A stretch of 21,893 bases of DNA from a virus, in IMG/VR virus record IMGVR_UViG_3300027573_000129, positions 1 to 21,893 of that record. One strand, given 5' to 3'. Position 1 is the first letter of the stretch. Each line of letters starts with the position of its first letter. The position numbers and the translations under genes were made by a program. The notes under the pieces are model-generated. The model was given only the letters and a program-made list of their open reading frames with translations, searched no databases and was not told where the DNA came from. Shown here piece by piece: positions 6,061 to 13,878 of this stretch.

Positions 6061-6539
6061 CAGGCCGCGCCCGCATAGCGGAACGTCTGCGTGCCGTTGT
6101 TCCTGGTGCCGCTGCCGGCCGGGATGAAGCCCTCCGATTCAGCCACGGTATAATCGCTCATCCCAGGCGCCGGCTGGCTCGATGTGTTCGGTCCCGGAGG
6201 CGCCGCGTTGCCGGCGGAATCGAAGGTTATCTCCAGCGCCCGGTCGGCGATGACGTACTGGCTCGGATCGTCCGGGTTCTCGATCCGCACGTCTTCCGAG
6301 ACGCGCGAGCGCTCGGTGTTGACGTTGAAATCGACACCCGGCATCGGCAGCGCCTGCGGCATCTGCCCGACTGTGCCCCAGCAGATCAGGCCGGGAGTGG
6401 TGCCCTCGGGGTCGAACTCGGGCGGCCTGGGTATCCTGTACCGCTGGTAATTCTGCGCGATGGCGTCGAAAGTCGGGAGCGCCGGCAATTGCGGCTTGAA
6501 GGCCATCCACAGCGGAATGCCGGATGGGTTTACCGACAC
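6060..6539 (-). CDS. Tail-tip protein of unknown fold
   Basis: A 159-residue protein starting GTG at 6539, with GAGG 8 nt upstream, 3 nt after the stop of the hub-like gene. The N-terminal 50 residues are Pro-rich (PSGIPLWMAFKPQLPALP and RYRIPRPPEFDPEG), the middle is strand-like with acidic residues (VDFNVNTERSRVSEDVRIEN, then ALEITFDSAGN), and the end is Gly/Ser/Thr-rich. No enzymatic motif, signal peptide or membrane segment is visible. Co-location directly after the hub-like protein and before adhesin-type genes suggests a small tip or spacer component. I do not recognise the family. Confidence 0.55.
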   Translation of the reverse strand: MSVNPSGIPLWMAFKPQLPALPTFDAIAQNYQRYRIPRPPEFDPEGTTPGLICWGTVGQMPQALPMPGVDFNVNTERSRVSEDVRIENPDDPSQYVIADRALEITFDSAGNAAPPGPNTSSQPAPGMSDYTVAESEGFIPAGSGTRNNGTQTFRYAGAA

Positions 6540-6542
6540 GGG

Positions 6543-8405
6543 CTACGCCTCAAGATTGATCTGTTGCGGGATCGGCAGCGGCTGCACGGCCGGCAGGTAC
6601 ACCGTCTCGAAGTCCTGCCCTTCGCCGGCAACCGGCGTCATCTGAAAGCACAGCCGCGTCGGGTAGTGCGACAGCGCGTCGATGGGGTCGCTGGTGGCAT
6701 TCACCACCGCGATCTGATCGTCCATGCCGCCGGTTATCGTGATGCTCTGCAACGCCTCGTCGCGGTCGAAGGCGAGCAGGTTCACCCCGTCGTCGTCGAT
6801 GCCGAAATCATCGAGCGATTGGTACACGAGATCGGCGGTCGGCAGCATTACCTCGGCGCCGCTCATCTGCTGATAGCCGGCGTCCACATAGCCCAGCTCG
6901 ACATACCCGGGCGTGCCCGCCGCCGCCGTGACTGTGCCGCCGTGCCCGATGGCGCAGCCGATGGTCAGGTCCACATAGTGCGGCCCGCTGCCGCTGGCCG
7001 CGAAGCTGTAGCCGGTGATCTTGCCGATGGCCTCGCCCGATGGCAGGCGCCGGTCCACGATGTGCGCGTTCATCCGCAGCGTCGCCGCGATGCCCGTCGC
7101 CCACGGCACCCGGCACTGTACCTCGATAGCCCGAGCCCGCCGCCGCAATTCGGCCCGGCCGAGCAGCAGCAGGTACTGCACGCTCATGTTGCCGCGGTCG
7201 GTGTTGAGATAGCTCGCCCGCCGAGTGTCGCCGACAGCCAGCCCGAGCGACGGGTCGGTGATCGTGTCCTCGGCGCTGATCGATATCTTCCCGACGTTCT
7301 CCTCGTTCTCCGGCTCGGCGAGCAGCGCCTGGATGTCGGCCGGCAGCGAGCAGCGCACCACCTCGACCCGCCCGCGATCCGCCGCCCAATCGAACAGCGT
7401 GAATTGCTCGATGGCCGAGATTGGGAAATCGACGTAGTAATCCGAGTAGCCGCCGAAAAAATAGTTGGTGCGGGTCCACTGCGGCAGCCCGGTCTCCTGT
7501 GCCTGCGTCAACTCATCGAGCGCGTCTTGGCCGAGTTGCCGGTACTTGACGCGGTAGTTGTACCGCTTGAATCCTTTCGGTGCCTCGAACGCTCCGGTGG
7601 CTGCGTTTACCGTCCAGCCGCCGCCGAAATCGGTGTTCGGCTTCGGCCAATCGTTCTTTAGCCCGTCGCCGGTCAGCGATGAAATTACGCCCGATTTCAA
7701 TTTGGGGATCATCCCGCCGCCGGCCCGCACGTCTACCTGCATGCGGTAGATCGACTTGTGGACGACGCAGATGTTGTACACATCCCAGGTCACGTCGATG
7801 ACGCCGTGCCCGGTCTGCCGCCAGGCGAGCGTCCCTTCGAGATCGACGCGCGACAACGGCGGCTGCGAATAGGACGCGCTGAAGCTGTCGTAGGTGTGGT
7901 CCGCCTCGCCTATCGTCAGCGTGCCGTCCTCGCCCTCCAGTTCGTCGGAGTGCGTCAGCGCCAGTGTGTCGCGCGCGATGTGCCACTGCGCGCCGTAGCC
8001 GTTGAGCACCACGTCCGGGTCATCCTCGCCGGCCGCAATCCATATCGGGTCGTAGTACGGCAGCGTCTTCAGCGTCTCGGCGTAATTGCGCTTCACCTCG
8101 TCGTAATCCGGCGGCCTGGCGGCGAACAGCAGCCGCACCGCCTCGCCGTCGATGCTCTCGGGAACCGCCACCAGGCGCCCGCAGAACAGCGGCACGATGC
8201 CCTCGCCGCTGTCCCACGACAGCCAGCACCACTGCACCCGGCCCGGCGCGAGCAGTCCGGTGCCGGGGTTGATCACCGTCATGGTGAGCCCGGCGAAGTC
8301 GCCCTCGGCCTGGGTGATCTGTAGCTCGGTGATCGCTTCGTCTTCGACGGCGTGCACCAGCGGGTCGAAGGCTATCGGCGCCGCCATCCACGCGAAATAA
8401 AACAC
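6543..8405 (-). CDS. Large tail hub / baseplate-like protein
   Basis: A 620-residue protein starting GTG at 8405, just after the upstream TAG. The opening VFYFAWMAAPIAFDP, the segment DFAGLTMTVINPGTGLLAPG (about 36-55) and then WCWLSWDSGEGIVPLFCGRL (about 59-78) are the signature of hub-type tail proteins that I know from alphaproteobacterial prophages; they resemble the strand-rich first domain of gp27/gpD-like hubs. The segment ARPPDYDEVKRNYAETLKTL follows. The C-terminal half (about 370-500) contains SISAEDTITDPSLGLAVGDT and a second beta domain. The hub closes the tail tube and binds the tip. Exact family is not certain, but position after tape measure and a distal tail gene fits. Confidence 0.7.
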   Translation of the reverse strand: MFYFAWMAAPIAFDPLVHAVEDEAITELQITQAEGDFAGLTMTVINPGTGLLAPGRVQWCWLSWDSGEGIVPLFCGRLVAVPESIDGEAVRLLFAARPPDYDEVKRNYAETLKTLPYYDPIWIAAGEDDPDVVLNGYGAQWHIARDTLALTHSDELEGEDGTLTIGEADHTYDSFSASYSQPPLSRVDLEGTLAWRQTGHGVIDVTWDVYNICVVHKSIYRMQVDVRAGGGMIPKLKSGVISSLTGDGLKNDWPKPNTDFGGGWTVNAATGAFEAPKGFKRYNYRVKYRQLGQDALDELTQAQETGLPQWTRTNYFFGGYSDYYVDFPISAIEQFTLFDWAADRGRVEVVRCSLPADIQALLAEPENEENVGKISISAEDTITDPSLGLAVGDTRRASYLNTDRGNMSVQYLLLLGRAELRRRARAIEVQCRVPWATGIAATLRMNAHIVDRRLPSGEAIGKITGYSFAASGSGPHYVDLTIGCAIGHGGTVTAAAGTPGYVELGYVDAGYQQMSGAEVMLPTADLVYQSLDDFGIDDDGVNLLAFDRDEALQSITITGGMDDQIAVVNATSDPIDALSHYPTRLCFQMTPVAGEGQDFETVYLPAVQPLPIPQQINLEA

Positions 8406-8408
8406 GGC

Positions 8409-8849
8409 CTACTGTTCTTCGAGTTCGAGCGACCAGCCCACCGCGGCGCCCCACTCGTCGGTGTTGGTGCTGTAGCTGATGACCATCATGTCGAGCTGCG
8501 GCCGGAAATACGTCCATAGGCCCGCGGTGCGCGACGAGCCGCTGACGACGGTGCGCTGCGGCGAGCCGCCGGCTGTCAGGTATCCGAGCTCGCTGACGCA
8601 ATCGACCGTCACCGGCATGCCGGGCCACACGCCATCCAGCGCGGGCGCCTCCTGATCGGCGCAGGAGATCGTGCTCTTGTACTTGCGCATCTGCACCGGG
8701 CTGAGATCGATCAGCCCGCCATTCACGGTGCGCGCGATGGCGCCCGCGGCGTCGATAGGATCGAGCGTCTGTGAAAGTCCCCTGGCCGCGTAGGTCGGGA
8801 GGCCGGGGCCGCTGATGACGAGCAGGGTAGGAGAGGTGCTGGTGATCAT
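8409..8849 (-). CDS. Distal tail protein
   Basis: A 146-residue protein; ATG at 8849 overlaps the tape-measure stop as ATGA. It is mostly beta-like: TLLVISGPGLPTYAARGLSQ, then RTVNGGLIDLSPVQMRKYKS, a Cys/Asp segment STISCADQEAPALDGVWPGM, and a C-terminal YFRPQLDMMVISYSTNTDEW. No enzymatic residues stand out. In long-tailed phages the first gene after the tape measure usually encodes the distal tail ring (Dit) or an equivalent to which the hub binds; the small size and beta character are compatible. That role is inferred from position, not from a recognised Dit motif. Confidence 0.6.
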   Translation of the reverse strand: MITSTSPTLLVISGPGLPTYAARGLSQTLDPIDAAGAIARTVNGGLIDLSPVQMRKYKSTISCADQEAPALDGVWPGMPVTVDCVSELGYLTAGGSPQRTVVSGSSRTAGLWTYFRPQLDMMVISYSTNTDEWGAAVGWSLELEEQ

Positions 8850-10396
8850 TGCAGCAGCCCCGCGCGGCGCCCACCGGCCAGCATGCCGGCCCGCCGAGCC
8901 TCGCGCGTCAGCCCGCCGACAATGGCGTTGTCGGCTTGCAGCGCAAAGCTGCCGCCGGGAAACACAAGGTTAACTGTGGCGCCGCCGCCTGCCACCAGCC
9001 CGCCGCCGGCAAAGCTCGGGATCGAGCGCGCCCGCACCATGCCGCCCTGCGCGAAGCTGCCGAACGGGTTACGGAGGTTGTTGAGCGCCTCCATGAACTG
9101 CGGCCCCCAGCGCTCGACCGCCCGCGCCCGCATGACGTATTCGCCGTCGCTGAGCCGCGCGAGGATGCTGTCCGAAGTCGGGCCGCCGGGACCGCTGACG
9201 TAGCCGCCACCCGCCATGCCAGGGATCGGCGCCTCGGCGACTACCTGCGGCGGCGCATTGCCGGTGATCCACTTGATGCCATTGATGACGGCATTAATTG
9301 CGTCCATCACCTGGCCGAGCGAGGCCTTGGCGGCGTCGGCCAACGCCTGCCACGGGAGCGCGTTGGCGATCAGCTCGGTGAAGCCTTTCCAAACGTCGGC
9401 GATCTCTTTGAACTGTTCGACAAAGAAGCTCTTCAGGTTTTCAAGGGCCGTTGCCCAATTATTGAGCCCTTGGGTCAGCGCCGGATACCAATAGACCACC
9501 AGCGGTTGGATTATGCTTTCGATAGCGTCGCCCAGCCGGTCCCAAGCGGCCTCGTAATCATCCAGTCGTTTCTTCACTTCGGGGTCGAATGCCCGGCCGG
9601 TCTGTTGCAGTTGCTGGTTGATCTTGTCCAAGGCGCCGCTCTCGGCCAGCCGCGTGATCGAAATAGCTATTCGCGACCACTGCCTGCCGAACATTTCCGT
9701 GCCGACAGCCGCTGCCTGCAATGGGTTGGTGCCTTTCAGCTCGTTGAGCTTTTGGGCGAACTCGACCAGCGCTCTGCGGGCACCATCGGTTTGGTTGCTG
9801 AACCTGAACTGGTTGATGCCGAGTTCATCGAAGGCTTTGGCGGCCGGCGCGAACGCGTTCTGTTGTGCCTGGGACAGCGTGACGGAAAACTTCGCCAACG
9901 CCTGCCGCGCCAACTCGGTCTTGACGCCGGCACCTTCCATCACCTCCTGAAGAATCTTCACGTCCTGCCCCGAGAACGCCCCGCCCGTCGCCTCCGAGAT
10001 GTTGCGCAACTCGGTGAGGTTCTCGGTCACGCTGCCGATGGCTTTGGTGACGCCGGCCACCGACGCCACCGCAGTCGCAGCCGCGGCGGCCACACCTCGA
10101 AAAGCCCCGACAATCCCGGTGATGCCCTTGGCGGCGCCGACGCTGCTTGTGCCAAGTTCGTCTTGCGCCCGGCTCGCGTCGCGCAGCGAGCGGGAATACT
10201 TTCGCACCTCGGCCTCGGTGCTCTGAAAATCCTTCGACACCTTGTCGAGCCGGGTACGGTCGCCGGTCTTCGCCGCCTCGTCGGCCGCAAGCTTCAGCTC
10301 CTTGCGCATGTCGCGCAGGCTACGCTCGGCCAGCGCCAGGTCGGCGCGCATCTTGCTGCTGTCGGCGCCGATCTGGATCGTGAGATTATCGGGCAT
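8846..10396 (-). CDS. Tape measure protein (short)
   Basis: A 516-residue protein starting ATG at 10396, 3 nt after the stop of the chaperone extension. Residues about 15-80 form a charged coiled coil, 91-120 are hydrophobic (GITGIVGAFRGVAAAAATAV), and the rest is mainly helical. Near residue 400 is the motif GGYVSGPGGPTSDSILARLS followed by DGEYVMRARAVERWG, which is highly characteristic of the C-terminal region of phage tape measure/minor tail proteins. The protein sets tail length and passes into the host during infection. At 516 residues it is short for a siphovirus, predicting a tail of some 75-80 nm by the usual 0.15 nm per residue. No peptidase or lysozyme domain is visible. Confidence 0.85.
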   Translation of the reverse strand: MPDNLTIQIGADSSKMRADLALAERSLRDMRKELKLAADEAAKTGDRTRLDKVSKDFQSTEAEVRKYSRSLRDASRAQDELGTSSVGAAKGITGIVGAFRGVAAAAATAVASVAGVTKAIGSVTENLTELRNISEATGGAFSGQDVKILQEVMEGAGVKTELARQALAKFSVTLSQAQQNAFAPAAKAFDELGINQFRFSNQTDGARRALVEFAQKLNELKGTNPLQAAAVGTEMFGRQWSRIAISITRLAESGALDKINQQLQQTGRAFDPEVKKRLDDYEAAWDRLGDAIESIIQPLVVYWYPALTQGLNNWATALENLKSFFVEQFKEIADVWKGFTELIANALPWQALADAAKASLGQVMDAINAVINGIKWITGNAPPQVVAEAPIPGMAGGGYVSGPGGPTSDSILARLSDGEYVMRARAVERWGPQFMEALNNLRNPFGSFAQGGMVRARSIPSFAGGGLVAGGGATVNLVFPGGSFALQADNAIVGGLTREARRAGMLAGGRRAGLLQ

Positions 10397-10399
10397 CGG

Positions 10400-11007
10400 T
10401 CAGTCGTCCAGTTCCTTCAAGGTTGCCTTCGTCGCCTTGTCGTCGCCCTGCGCCGCCAGCCGGCCGAGCACGAGCTGCTCGCGCATCTCGCGTCGCCTGC
10501 GATGCCCTGCGATGGCCAGGAAGGCGCCTATTTGGCGAGGGGTATAGTCGAGCACGTCAGCGGCGTTGTGCCCGTGTGCGATCAACTGCTCGGCGGCGGC
10601 GGCGTATTCGTAGCCGCTGCCCTGCCAGCGCGGAGCCCGGCGCCGCCGTCGATCAGCCTTCCGAGCTTTTCCATAAAAGGGCCGAAACCGTCCGGCATCG
10701 TCAGGTCGAGCACCGCGCCGATGCACTCGGCGGCGTCATCGAGCGACATCGCGTCGGCGATATTGTCGGCCGCATCGGGCTGCCCGGCAGCCTCGGCGAT
10801 GATCGAGCCCACCGCATCCGGCGCAGCGATGACGACGGCCTCGAAGTCGAGCGCCGGGGCGCCCGCGGCGAACAGCTTTCGCAACTCGGGGAAGCGCAGC
10901 AATAGGCTCGCGATCTGCCGCACGCCGAGCCCGCGCAGCTCGACCTCGCTGCCGCCATTGATTCGGACGGTGCGGCGCTGCGGTACAATGTCGATCAGCG
11001 AAACCAT
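10400..11007 (-). CDS. Tail assembly chaperone, long form made by -1 frameshift
   Basis: The second frame (10400-10675) has no usable start downstream of 10681 and only a GTG at 10726 inside the first gene, yet it encodes a plausible protein segment: GSGYEYAAAAEQLIAHGHNA, then DYTPRQIGAFLAIAGHRRRR and a charged tail. It lies in -1 relative to the upstream gene, exactly as lambda gpT relative to gpG. Slippage at CCCTTTT would join 111 residues of the short form to 91 residues of this frame (202 in all), with the junction reading DGFGPF-YGKARK. By analogy the long form would bind tape measure and tube subunits during tail assembly. The frameshift itself is inferred. Confidence 0.75.
10582..11007 (-). 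CDS. Tail assembly chaperone, short form (gpG-like)
   Basis: A 141-residue protein between tail tube and tape measure, the standard place of the tail assembly chaperone. ATG at 11007 overlaps the tube gene stop as TGATG. It begins MVSLIDIVPQRRTVRINGG with an ELRGLGVRQIASLLLRFPEL segment (about 24-43), typical of this functional class, followed by an Ala/Asp-rich helical region (60-110). The last 30 residues, Gly/Ala/Arg then TNTPPPPSS, are low in complexity and encoded in the overlap with the second frame, as expected if they are a mere readthrough of the frameshift zone. It guides polymerisation of the tube around the tape measure and is absent from virions in related phages. Confidence 0.75.
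   Translation of the reverse strand: MVSLIDIVPQRRTVRINGGSEVELRGLGVRQIASLLLRFPELRKLFAAGAPALDFEAVVIAAPDAVGSIIAEAAGQPDAADNIADAMSLDDAAECIGAVLDLTMPDGFGPFMEKLGRLIDGGAGLRAGRAAATNTPPPPSS
10675..10681 (-). other. -1 ribosomal slippery site CCCTTTT
   Basis: In the chaperone frame the RNA reads GGC CCT TTT ATG; the heptamer C CCU UUU is a full X XXY YYZ match, allowing both tRNAs to re-pair in -1 (CCC UUU). It lies in the overlap of the two chaperone frames, about 93 nt before the short-form stop. A 6-bp stem (10640-10645 with 10626-10631, one G-U pair) lies 29 nt downstream, too far to be the usual stimulator, so a stimulator is not established. Confidence 0.65.
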
Positions 11008-11519
11008 CAGGGCGGCACCACCGCCTCGCCCATGAACGCGAGCATCAGGTTATCGTAGGTCCACTCGTCTAGCGTGAGATTGAGGGTCGCGTTCATCTCG
11101 TGCACGACTTCGAGATCCTTGGAGCGCACGCCGAAGCGCGCGGAGTAATGCGGGAGTGGGGTGATGTCGGGCGCAAACTCGAACACGGGCACGTTGCCGA
11201 GATCGCGGTACGCAACATCCGGGTCGATCATCACCGAAACGACGCCCTTGCCGATGTAGTAGTTGTCCACCAGCGGTGCCACGATAGCGGTGTCCGGGTG
11301 GGTGATAGTGCCAAAGATGCCCTCGTCATCGATCAGCACCGTGCCGGTCAACTCCATCTGGCCCCACTCGTCTTGAATGAGCCCGATGGCATTCGCCGGG
11401 CGAAACATCACCCGGTTAAGTTCCATAATGATATTTGGCCCGATATCGTTGGCACCCTCGAATTTTATCTTGCCGATGATCTCGCTCTTGGCGAGTACAT
11501 TGAACGTGCCGGCTGCCAT
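11007..11519 (-). CDS. Major tail tube protein
   Basis: A 170-residue protein immediately before the chaperone and tape measure genes. Start ATG at 11519 is fixed by AAAGGAG 6 nt upstream. The protein is strand-rich with few Cys, as expected for a tube subunit: it opens MAAGTFNVLAKSEIIGKIKF, continues with TGTVLIDDEGIFGTITHPDT and VSVMIDPDVAYRDLGNVPVF, and ends EWTYDNLMLAFMGEAVVPP. The strongest ribosome binding site in this part of the operon precedes it, fitting a product made in many copies. Assignment rests on position and beta character; I do not recognise the precise family. Confidence 0.75.
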   Translation of the reverse strand: MAAGTFNVLAKSEIIGKIKFEGANDIGPNIIMELNRVMFRPANAIGLIQDEWGQMELTGTVLIDDEGIFGTITHPDTAIVAPLVDNYYIGKGVVSVMIDPDVAYRDLGNVPVFEFAPDITPLPHYSARFGVRSKDLEVVHEMNATLNLTLDEWTYDNLMLAFMGEAVVPP

Positions 11520-11531
11520 GCGTGGCTCCTT

Positions 11532-12044
11532 TCAGTCGAGCTTGTTGATAGCTTCGCGGATGGCGGCCAGCGCCTTCGGCCGCAGCGCCGTCGCCGGCCC
11601 GCGCAGAAAGCGCATCGCCTGTATGGTCGGGCGGCGCCGGGTAAAGCTGCGCACCGTCACCGGGCGCCCGCCGGTCGGGCGGCCGAAGACGTGGCTGAGC
11701 CGCATGCTGTGCGCCCGCACCGGCACCCGGCCGCCGCGGCGCCGGCCCGGCGCGCCATATTCGAGCGCCCCGGCGATCACCGCTTCCCGCGGATGCGCGC
11801 TGTCGCCAACCCGCACCCGGCCGCGCACATAGTTCGGGCGCACATCCACATAAGCGCGGGTCAGCGAGCGCAGCCGCCCGGTGCGCGACGGCTCGCCGGC
11901 CTTGACGCGCACCAGCAGCTCGTTCGTCAATCGCCGGATGACGGGTTCGAGCCGCTTCTGAACCTGCTTCGGCAGTTCGGCGAAGCGCGCCGTGAGCCGC
12001 CCGGTGTCGCCCTCGTCGATGCGGAAGTCGATGCCGCCGGCTAT
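11532..12044 (-). CDS. HK97 gp10-like head-tail/neck protein, atypical start
   Basis: About 170 residues. The body is a typical HK97 gp10-like protein: IDFRIDEGDTGRLTARFAEL, then PKQVQKRLEPVIRRL, then SRTGRLRSLTRAYV, a GRVRVGDSAHPREAVIAGAL stretch with EYGAPGRRRGG, and a C-terminal helix ALRPKALAAIREAINKLD. No ATG, GTG or TTG lies in frame near the expected N terminus; the frame is open upstream but shadows the preceding gene. The best-placed candidate is ATA at 12044, overlapping the upstream TAG as ATAG, in the pattern of the ATGA overlaps elsewhere here; ATC at 12032 is an alternative. The next GTG would remove about 40 conserved residues. Function in this family: completion of the neck or tail end. 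Confidence 0.72.
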   Translation of the reverse strand: MAGGIDFRIDEGDTGRLTARFAELPKQVQKRLEPVIRRLTNELLVRVKAGEPSRTGRLRSLTRAYVDVRPNYVRGRVRVGDSAHPREAVIAGALEYGAPGRRRGGRVPVRAHSMRLSHVFGRPTGGRPVTVRSFTRRRPTIQAMRFLRGPATALRPKALAAIREAINKLD

Positions 12045-12490
12045 GGCGCCAGGTCGTCCAGCTTGAAGACGTACTGAAACGTCAGCGTGATATCGACCCG
12101 GTGCTCCTTCGCCTCCGCATCCGGCGGCGCCACGAGGCAGCCCTCGTATCGGATGACGCCGTTCGTGCCGATGGCGGCGTCGAGCGGCGCATCGGTCAGC
12201 ACCGCTGCCACAATCGCCGTGCGGTAGCGCGACAGCAGCACCCCGGCATCGGCCGAGCCGCCGGCCCGCACATAGACGGTGATTGCCGGCGACAACTCCA
12301 TGCGCTGGATCTCGGAATGCCGGATCTGCGGCGGCTGATCGCGCAGCGCCTCCACGCCGTCGTGGATCACCACCGCGGGCCGCGCCAGCCCCGCCACGTC
12401 GAGCGAGTTGCGCACCACGGCAGCGACGCCCGGCACCGCGGCGCACAGCGCCGCCAGCCGCGACAGGATCGCCTCGCGCTGGTCAGCCAC
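12041..12490 (-). CDS. Tail terminator-like protein
   Basis: A 149-residue protein starting GTG at 12490, with an 8-bp overlap with the stopper gene (GTGGCTGA). It opens with a helix MADQREAILSRLAALCAAVP, then VAAVVRNSLDVAGLARPAVV, a strand-rich middle SPAITVYVRAGGSADAGVLL and helix SRYRTAIVAAVLTDAPLDAA, and ends DITLTFQYVFKLDDLAP. This helix-strand order and the final strand 'HRVDITLTFQY' are like gpU/tail terminator proteins, which cap the tube and bind the head connector. It precedes rather than follows the gp10-like gene, so the order is swapped relative to HK97. Role assigned from fold pattern and position. Confidence 0.6.
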   Translation of the reverse strand: MADQREAILSRLAALCAAVPGVAAVVRNSLDVAGLARPAVVIHDGVEALRDQPPQIRHSEIQRMELSPAITVYVRAGGSADAGVLLSRYRTAIVAAVLTDAPLDAAIGTNGVIRYEGCLVAPPDAEAKEHRVDITLTFQYVFKLDDLAP

Positions 12491-12836
12491 GGCAGAGCAG
12501 GTTCAACCGCACCAGTTGCCCGTCGTGGACAATCGGTGCGATCTGCTTGATTTCGGTCGCATCGCCGTTGATGACGATGGGGTCATCACGCTTCGGCAGG
12601 TTCGGCGGACTGAATGCGCCGAGCCCGGTCGGGCTGAGAATGACGCGAATTTCGGTCACTTCGCCGGCCTCGATGTCCTGCGGACCGTATTGCCGCACCG
12701 CCGCCGGCACCGTCACTTGCTCCGCCACCGTGTTGGCGCCGGTTATCGGATCTGTCGTCCAGCGTTGCAGGGTCACGGCCTGCCCGTAGCCGGCCAACGC
12801 ACGGTCGAGCCGGGCGATCTCGGTTGCGGCTTTCAT
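12483..12836 (-). CDS. Head-tail joining / stopper protein
   Basis: A 117-residue protein; ATG at 12836 overlaps the adaptor gene stop as ATGA, which fixes the start although the frame is open far upstream. It opens with a helix KAATEIARLDRALAGYGQAV, then strands TLQRWTTDPITGANTVAEQV and PAAVRQYGPQDIEAGEVTEI, then RVILSPTGLGAF, and ends GQLVRLNLLCRG. Small strand-rich proteins of about 110-120 residues in this place are head-tail joining (SPP1 gp16/HK97 gp7-type) stoppers that seal the portal channel before tail docking. Family assignment is by length, pattern and position. Confidence 0.65.
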   Translation of the reverse strand: MKAATEIARLDRALAGYGQAVTLQRWTTDPITGANTVAEQVTVPAAVRQYGPQDIEAGEVTEIRVILSPTGLGAFSPPNLPKRDDPIVINGDATEIKQIAPIVHDGQLVRLNLLCRG

Positions 12837-13480
12837 ACCGACCAGAGCTTGTAAGGCGCCAGTAGCGTGCGCGTGCCCGGCGGCATCGCGCCGCCGCTGG
12901 TGCCGGCGCCGGATTCGCCCGCGTATACCTGCGCGATCACGTCTGGGATCGTCTCCGAGCGCAACGCCGGATCGCGCCCCGTAGCGTAGTGTCGCGCCGT
13001 CAGCCATTCTAAGGCGGCGGCCCGCAGATCGGCCGGGATCGTCGCGTACCCGGCCTCGTAGTCGATGACCAGCAGTGGCGAAGCCCACAAGGTCGGGCTC
13101 AGCGCCCCGTCGAGCCGGTAAAGCGCGCCCGTGTCGGGGAAGACTTCCAGCAGCTCCGCATCGAGGCCCACGCCGTTCTCGGCCACGACAACCTGCGGCA
13201 CGCCCGTCTCGCTCAGCACAATCGGCCATTGCCGTGTCGAGATCGGCTCGCCGAAGCCGCCGCAGTGCCCGCGGATCTGGTCGCGATAGGTCTGCACCGC
13301 AAAGGTGCGGTTGCAATAGTTCGACACTGCCGCCGACACCGCGTCGATCTGCATCGCCAGCGCCGCATCCTGCGTCGTGTCTTCCGGCGCGATGCCGAGC
13401 GCCAGCTTCGCCTCCTCAAGCGTGATCAGCGCCAGGCTCTCGGCCGGCGTCACGACCAATGTGAAGCGGTGCCCGTTCAT
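12833..13480 (-). CDS. Head-tail connector adaptor (gp6/gp15-like)
   Basis: A 215-residue protein starting ATG at 13480, overlapping the upstream stop as ATGA. Residues 9-60 carry the well-known adaptor pattern: VVTPAESLALITLEEAKLAL, then ALAMQIDAVSAAVSNYCNRT and FAVQTYRDQI. The middle is strand-rich, and a helix with PADLRAAALEWLTARHYATG (about 152-171) follows, as in the family, where the last helices embrace the portal. The C terminus is Gly-rich (GESGAGTSGGAMPPG) and ends LLAPYKLWSV. The adaptor forms a 12-mer ring below the portal and docks the stopper. Confidence 0.82.
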   Translation of the reverse strand: MNGHRFTLVVTPAESLALITLEEAKLALGIAPEDTTQDAALAMQIDAVSAAVSNYCNRTFAVQTYRDQIRGHCGGFGEPISTRQWPIVLSETGVPQVVVAENGVGLDAELLEVFPDTGALYRLDGALSPTLWASPLLVIDYEAGYATIPADLRAAALEWLTARHYATGRDPALRSETIPDVIAQVYAGESGAGTSGGAMPPGTRTLLAPYKLWSV

Positions 13481-13878
13481 GCCCGCTCGATGTCGTATTG
13501 CTCGAACAACTCGCGCAGATCGAGCGGCGGCCCGACGCTGCCGTCCGCCATCACCGGCACGACCCGATAGTCGCGCGTCTCCCACGATGCAATCGCCAGC
13601 ACTGGCCCCACCGGGCCGCGCTCCCCGCGCTCCCCAGGCTTGCCCCGGCTGCCGGCCCTGGCCGACACCGCCCAGCCATCGCCGGGCAACTCGCCGGGGT
13701 CGTCGTACCGCGCACGCCACTCGGAATCCCGAAAACTGACGAGATCGAATTTCCGGTATTGCCGCTCGGCATCGAACAGCCCGCACACCTCGCCGACGTA
13801 TGGCTCGGGACCGGGTTCGCCGGGGTCACCACGCTCCCCGCAAATTCCCTTTATGTTTCCGACTAGAACCCAAGTCAT
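13477..13878 (-). CDS. Collagen-like fibre or neck protein
   Basis: About 133 residues from ATG at 13878 (MTWVLVGNIKGICGERG); an ATG at 13890 and a TTG at 13917 are alternatives and none has a clear Shine-Dalgarno. Two Gly-X-Y stretches flank a compact domain: GERGDPGEPGPEP near the N terminus, the segment YVGEVCGLFDAERQYRKFDL with EWRARYDDPGELPGDGW, then GKPGERGERGPVGPV, and a C-terminal LDLRELFEQYDIERA. The middle segment resembles the carbohydrate-binding-like modules of phage fibres. Gly-X-Y runs would trimerise. It sits between portal and adaptor genes, so a neck or head fibre is plausible (inference). Its start lies within the antisense remnant described separately. Confidence 0.6.
   Translation of the reverse strand: MTWVLVGNIKGICGERGDPGEPGPEPYVGEVCGLFDAERQYRKFDLVSFRDSEWRARYDDPGELPGDGWAVSARAGSRGKPGERGERGPVGPVLAIASWETRDYRVVPVMADGSVGPPLDLRELFEQYDIERA

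Noticed and set aside
8849-11035. 728-codon plus-strand open frame opposite the tape measure and chaperone genes
   Set aside because: It is the antisense shadow of well-supported genes in GC-rich DNA, is rich in Arg/His/Gly/Ala, and has no recognisable domain.
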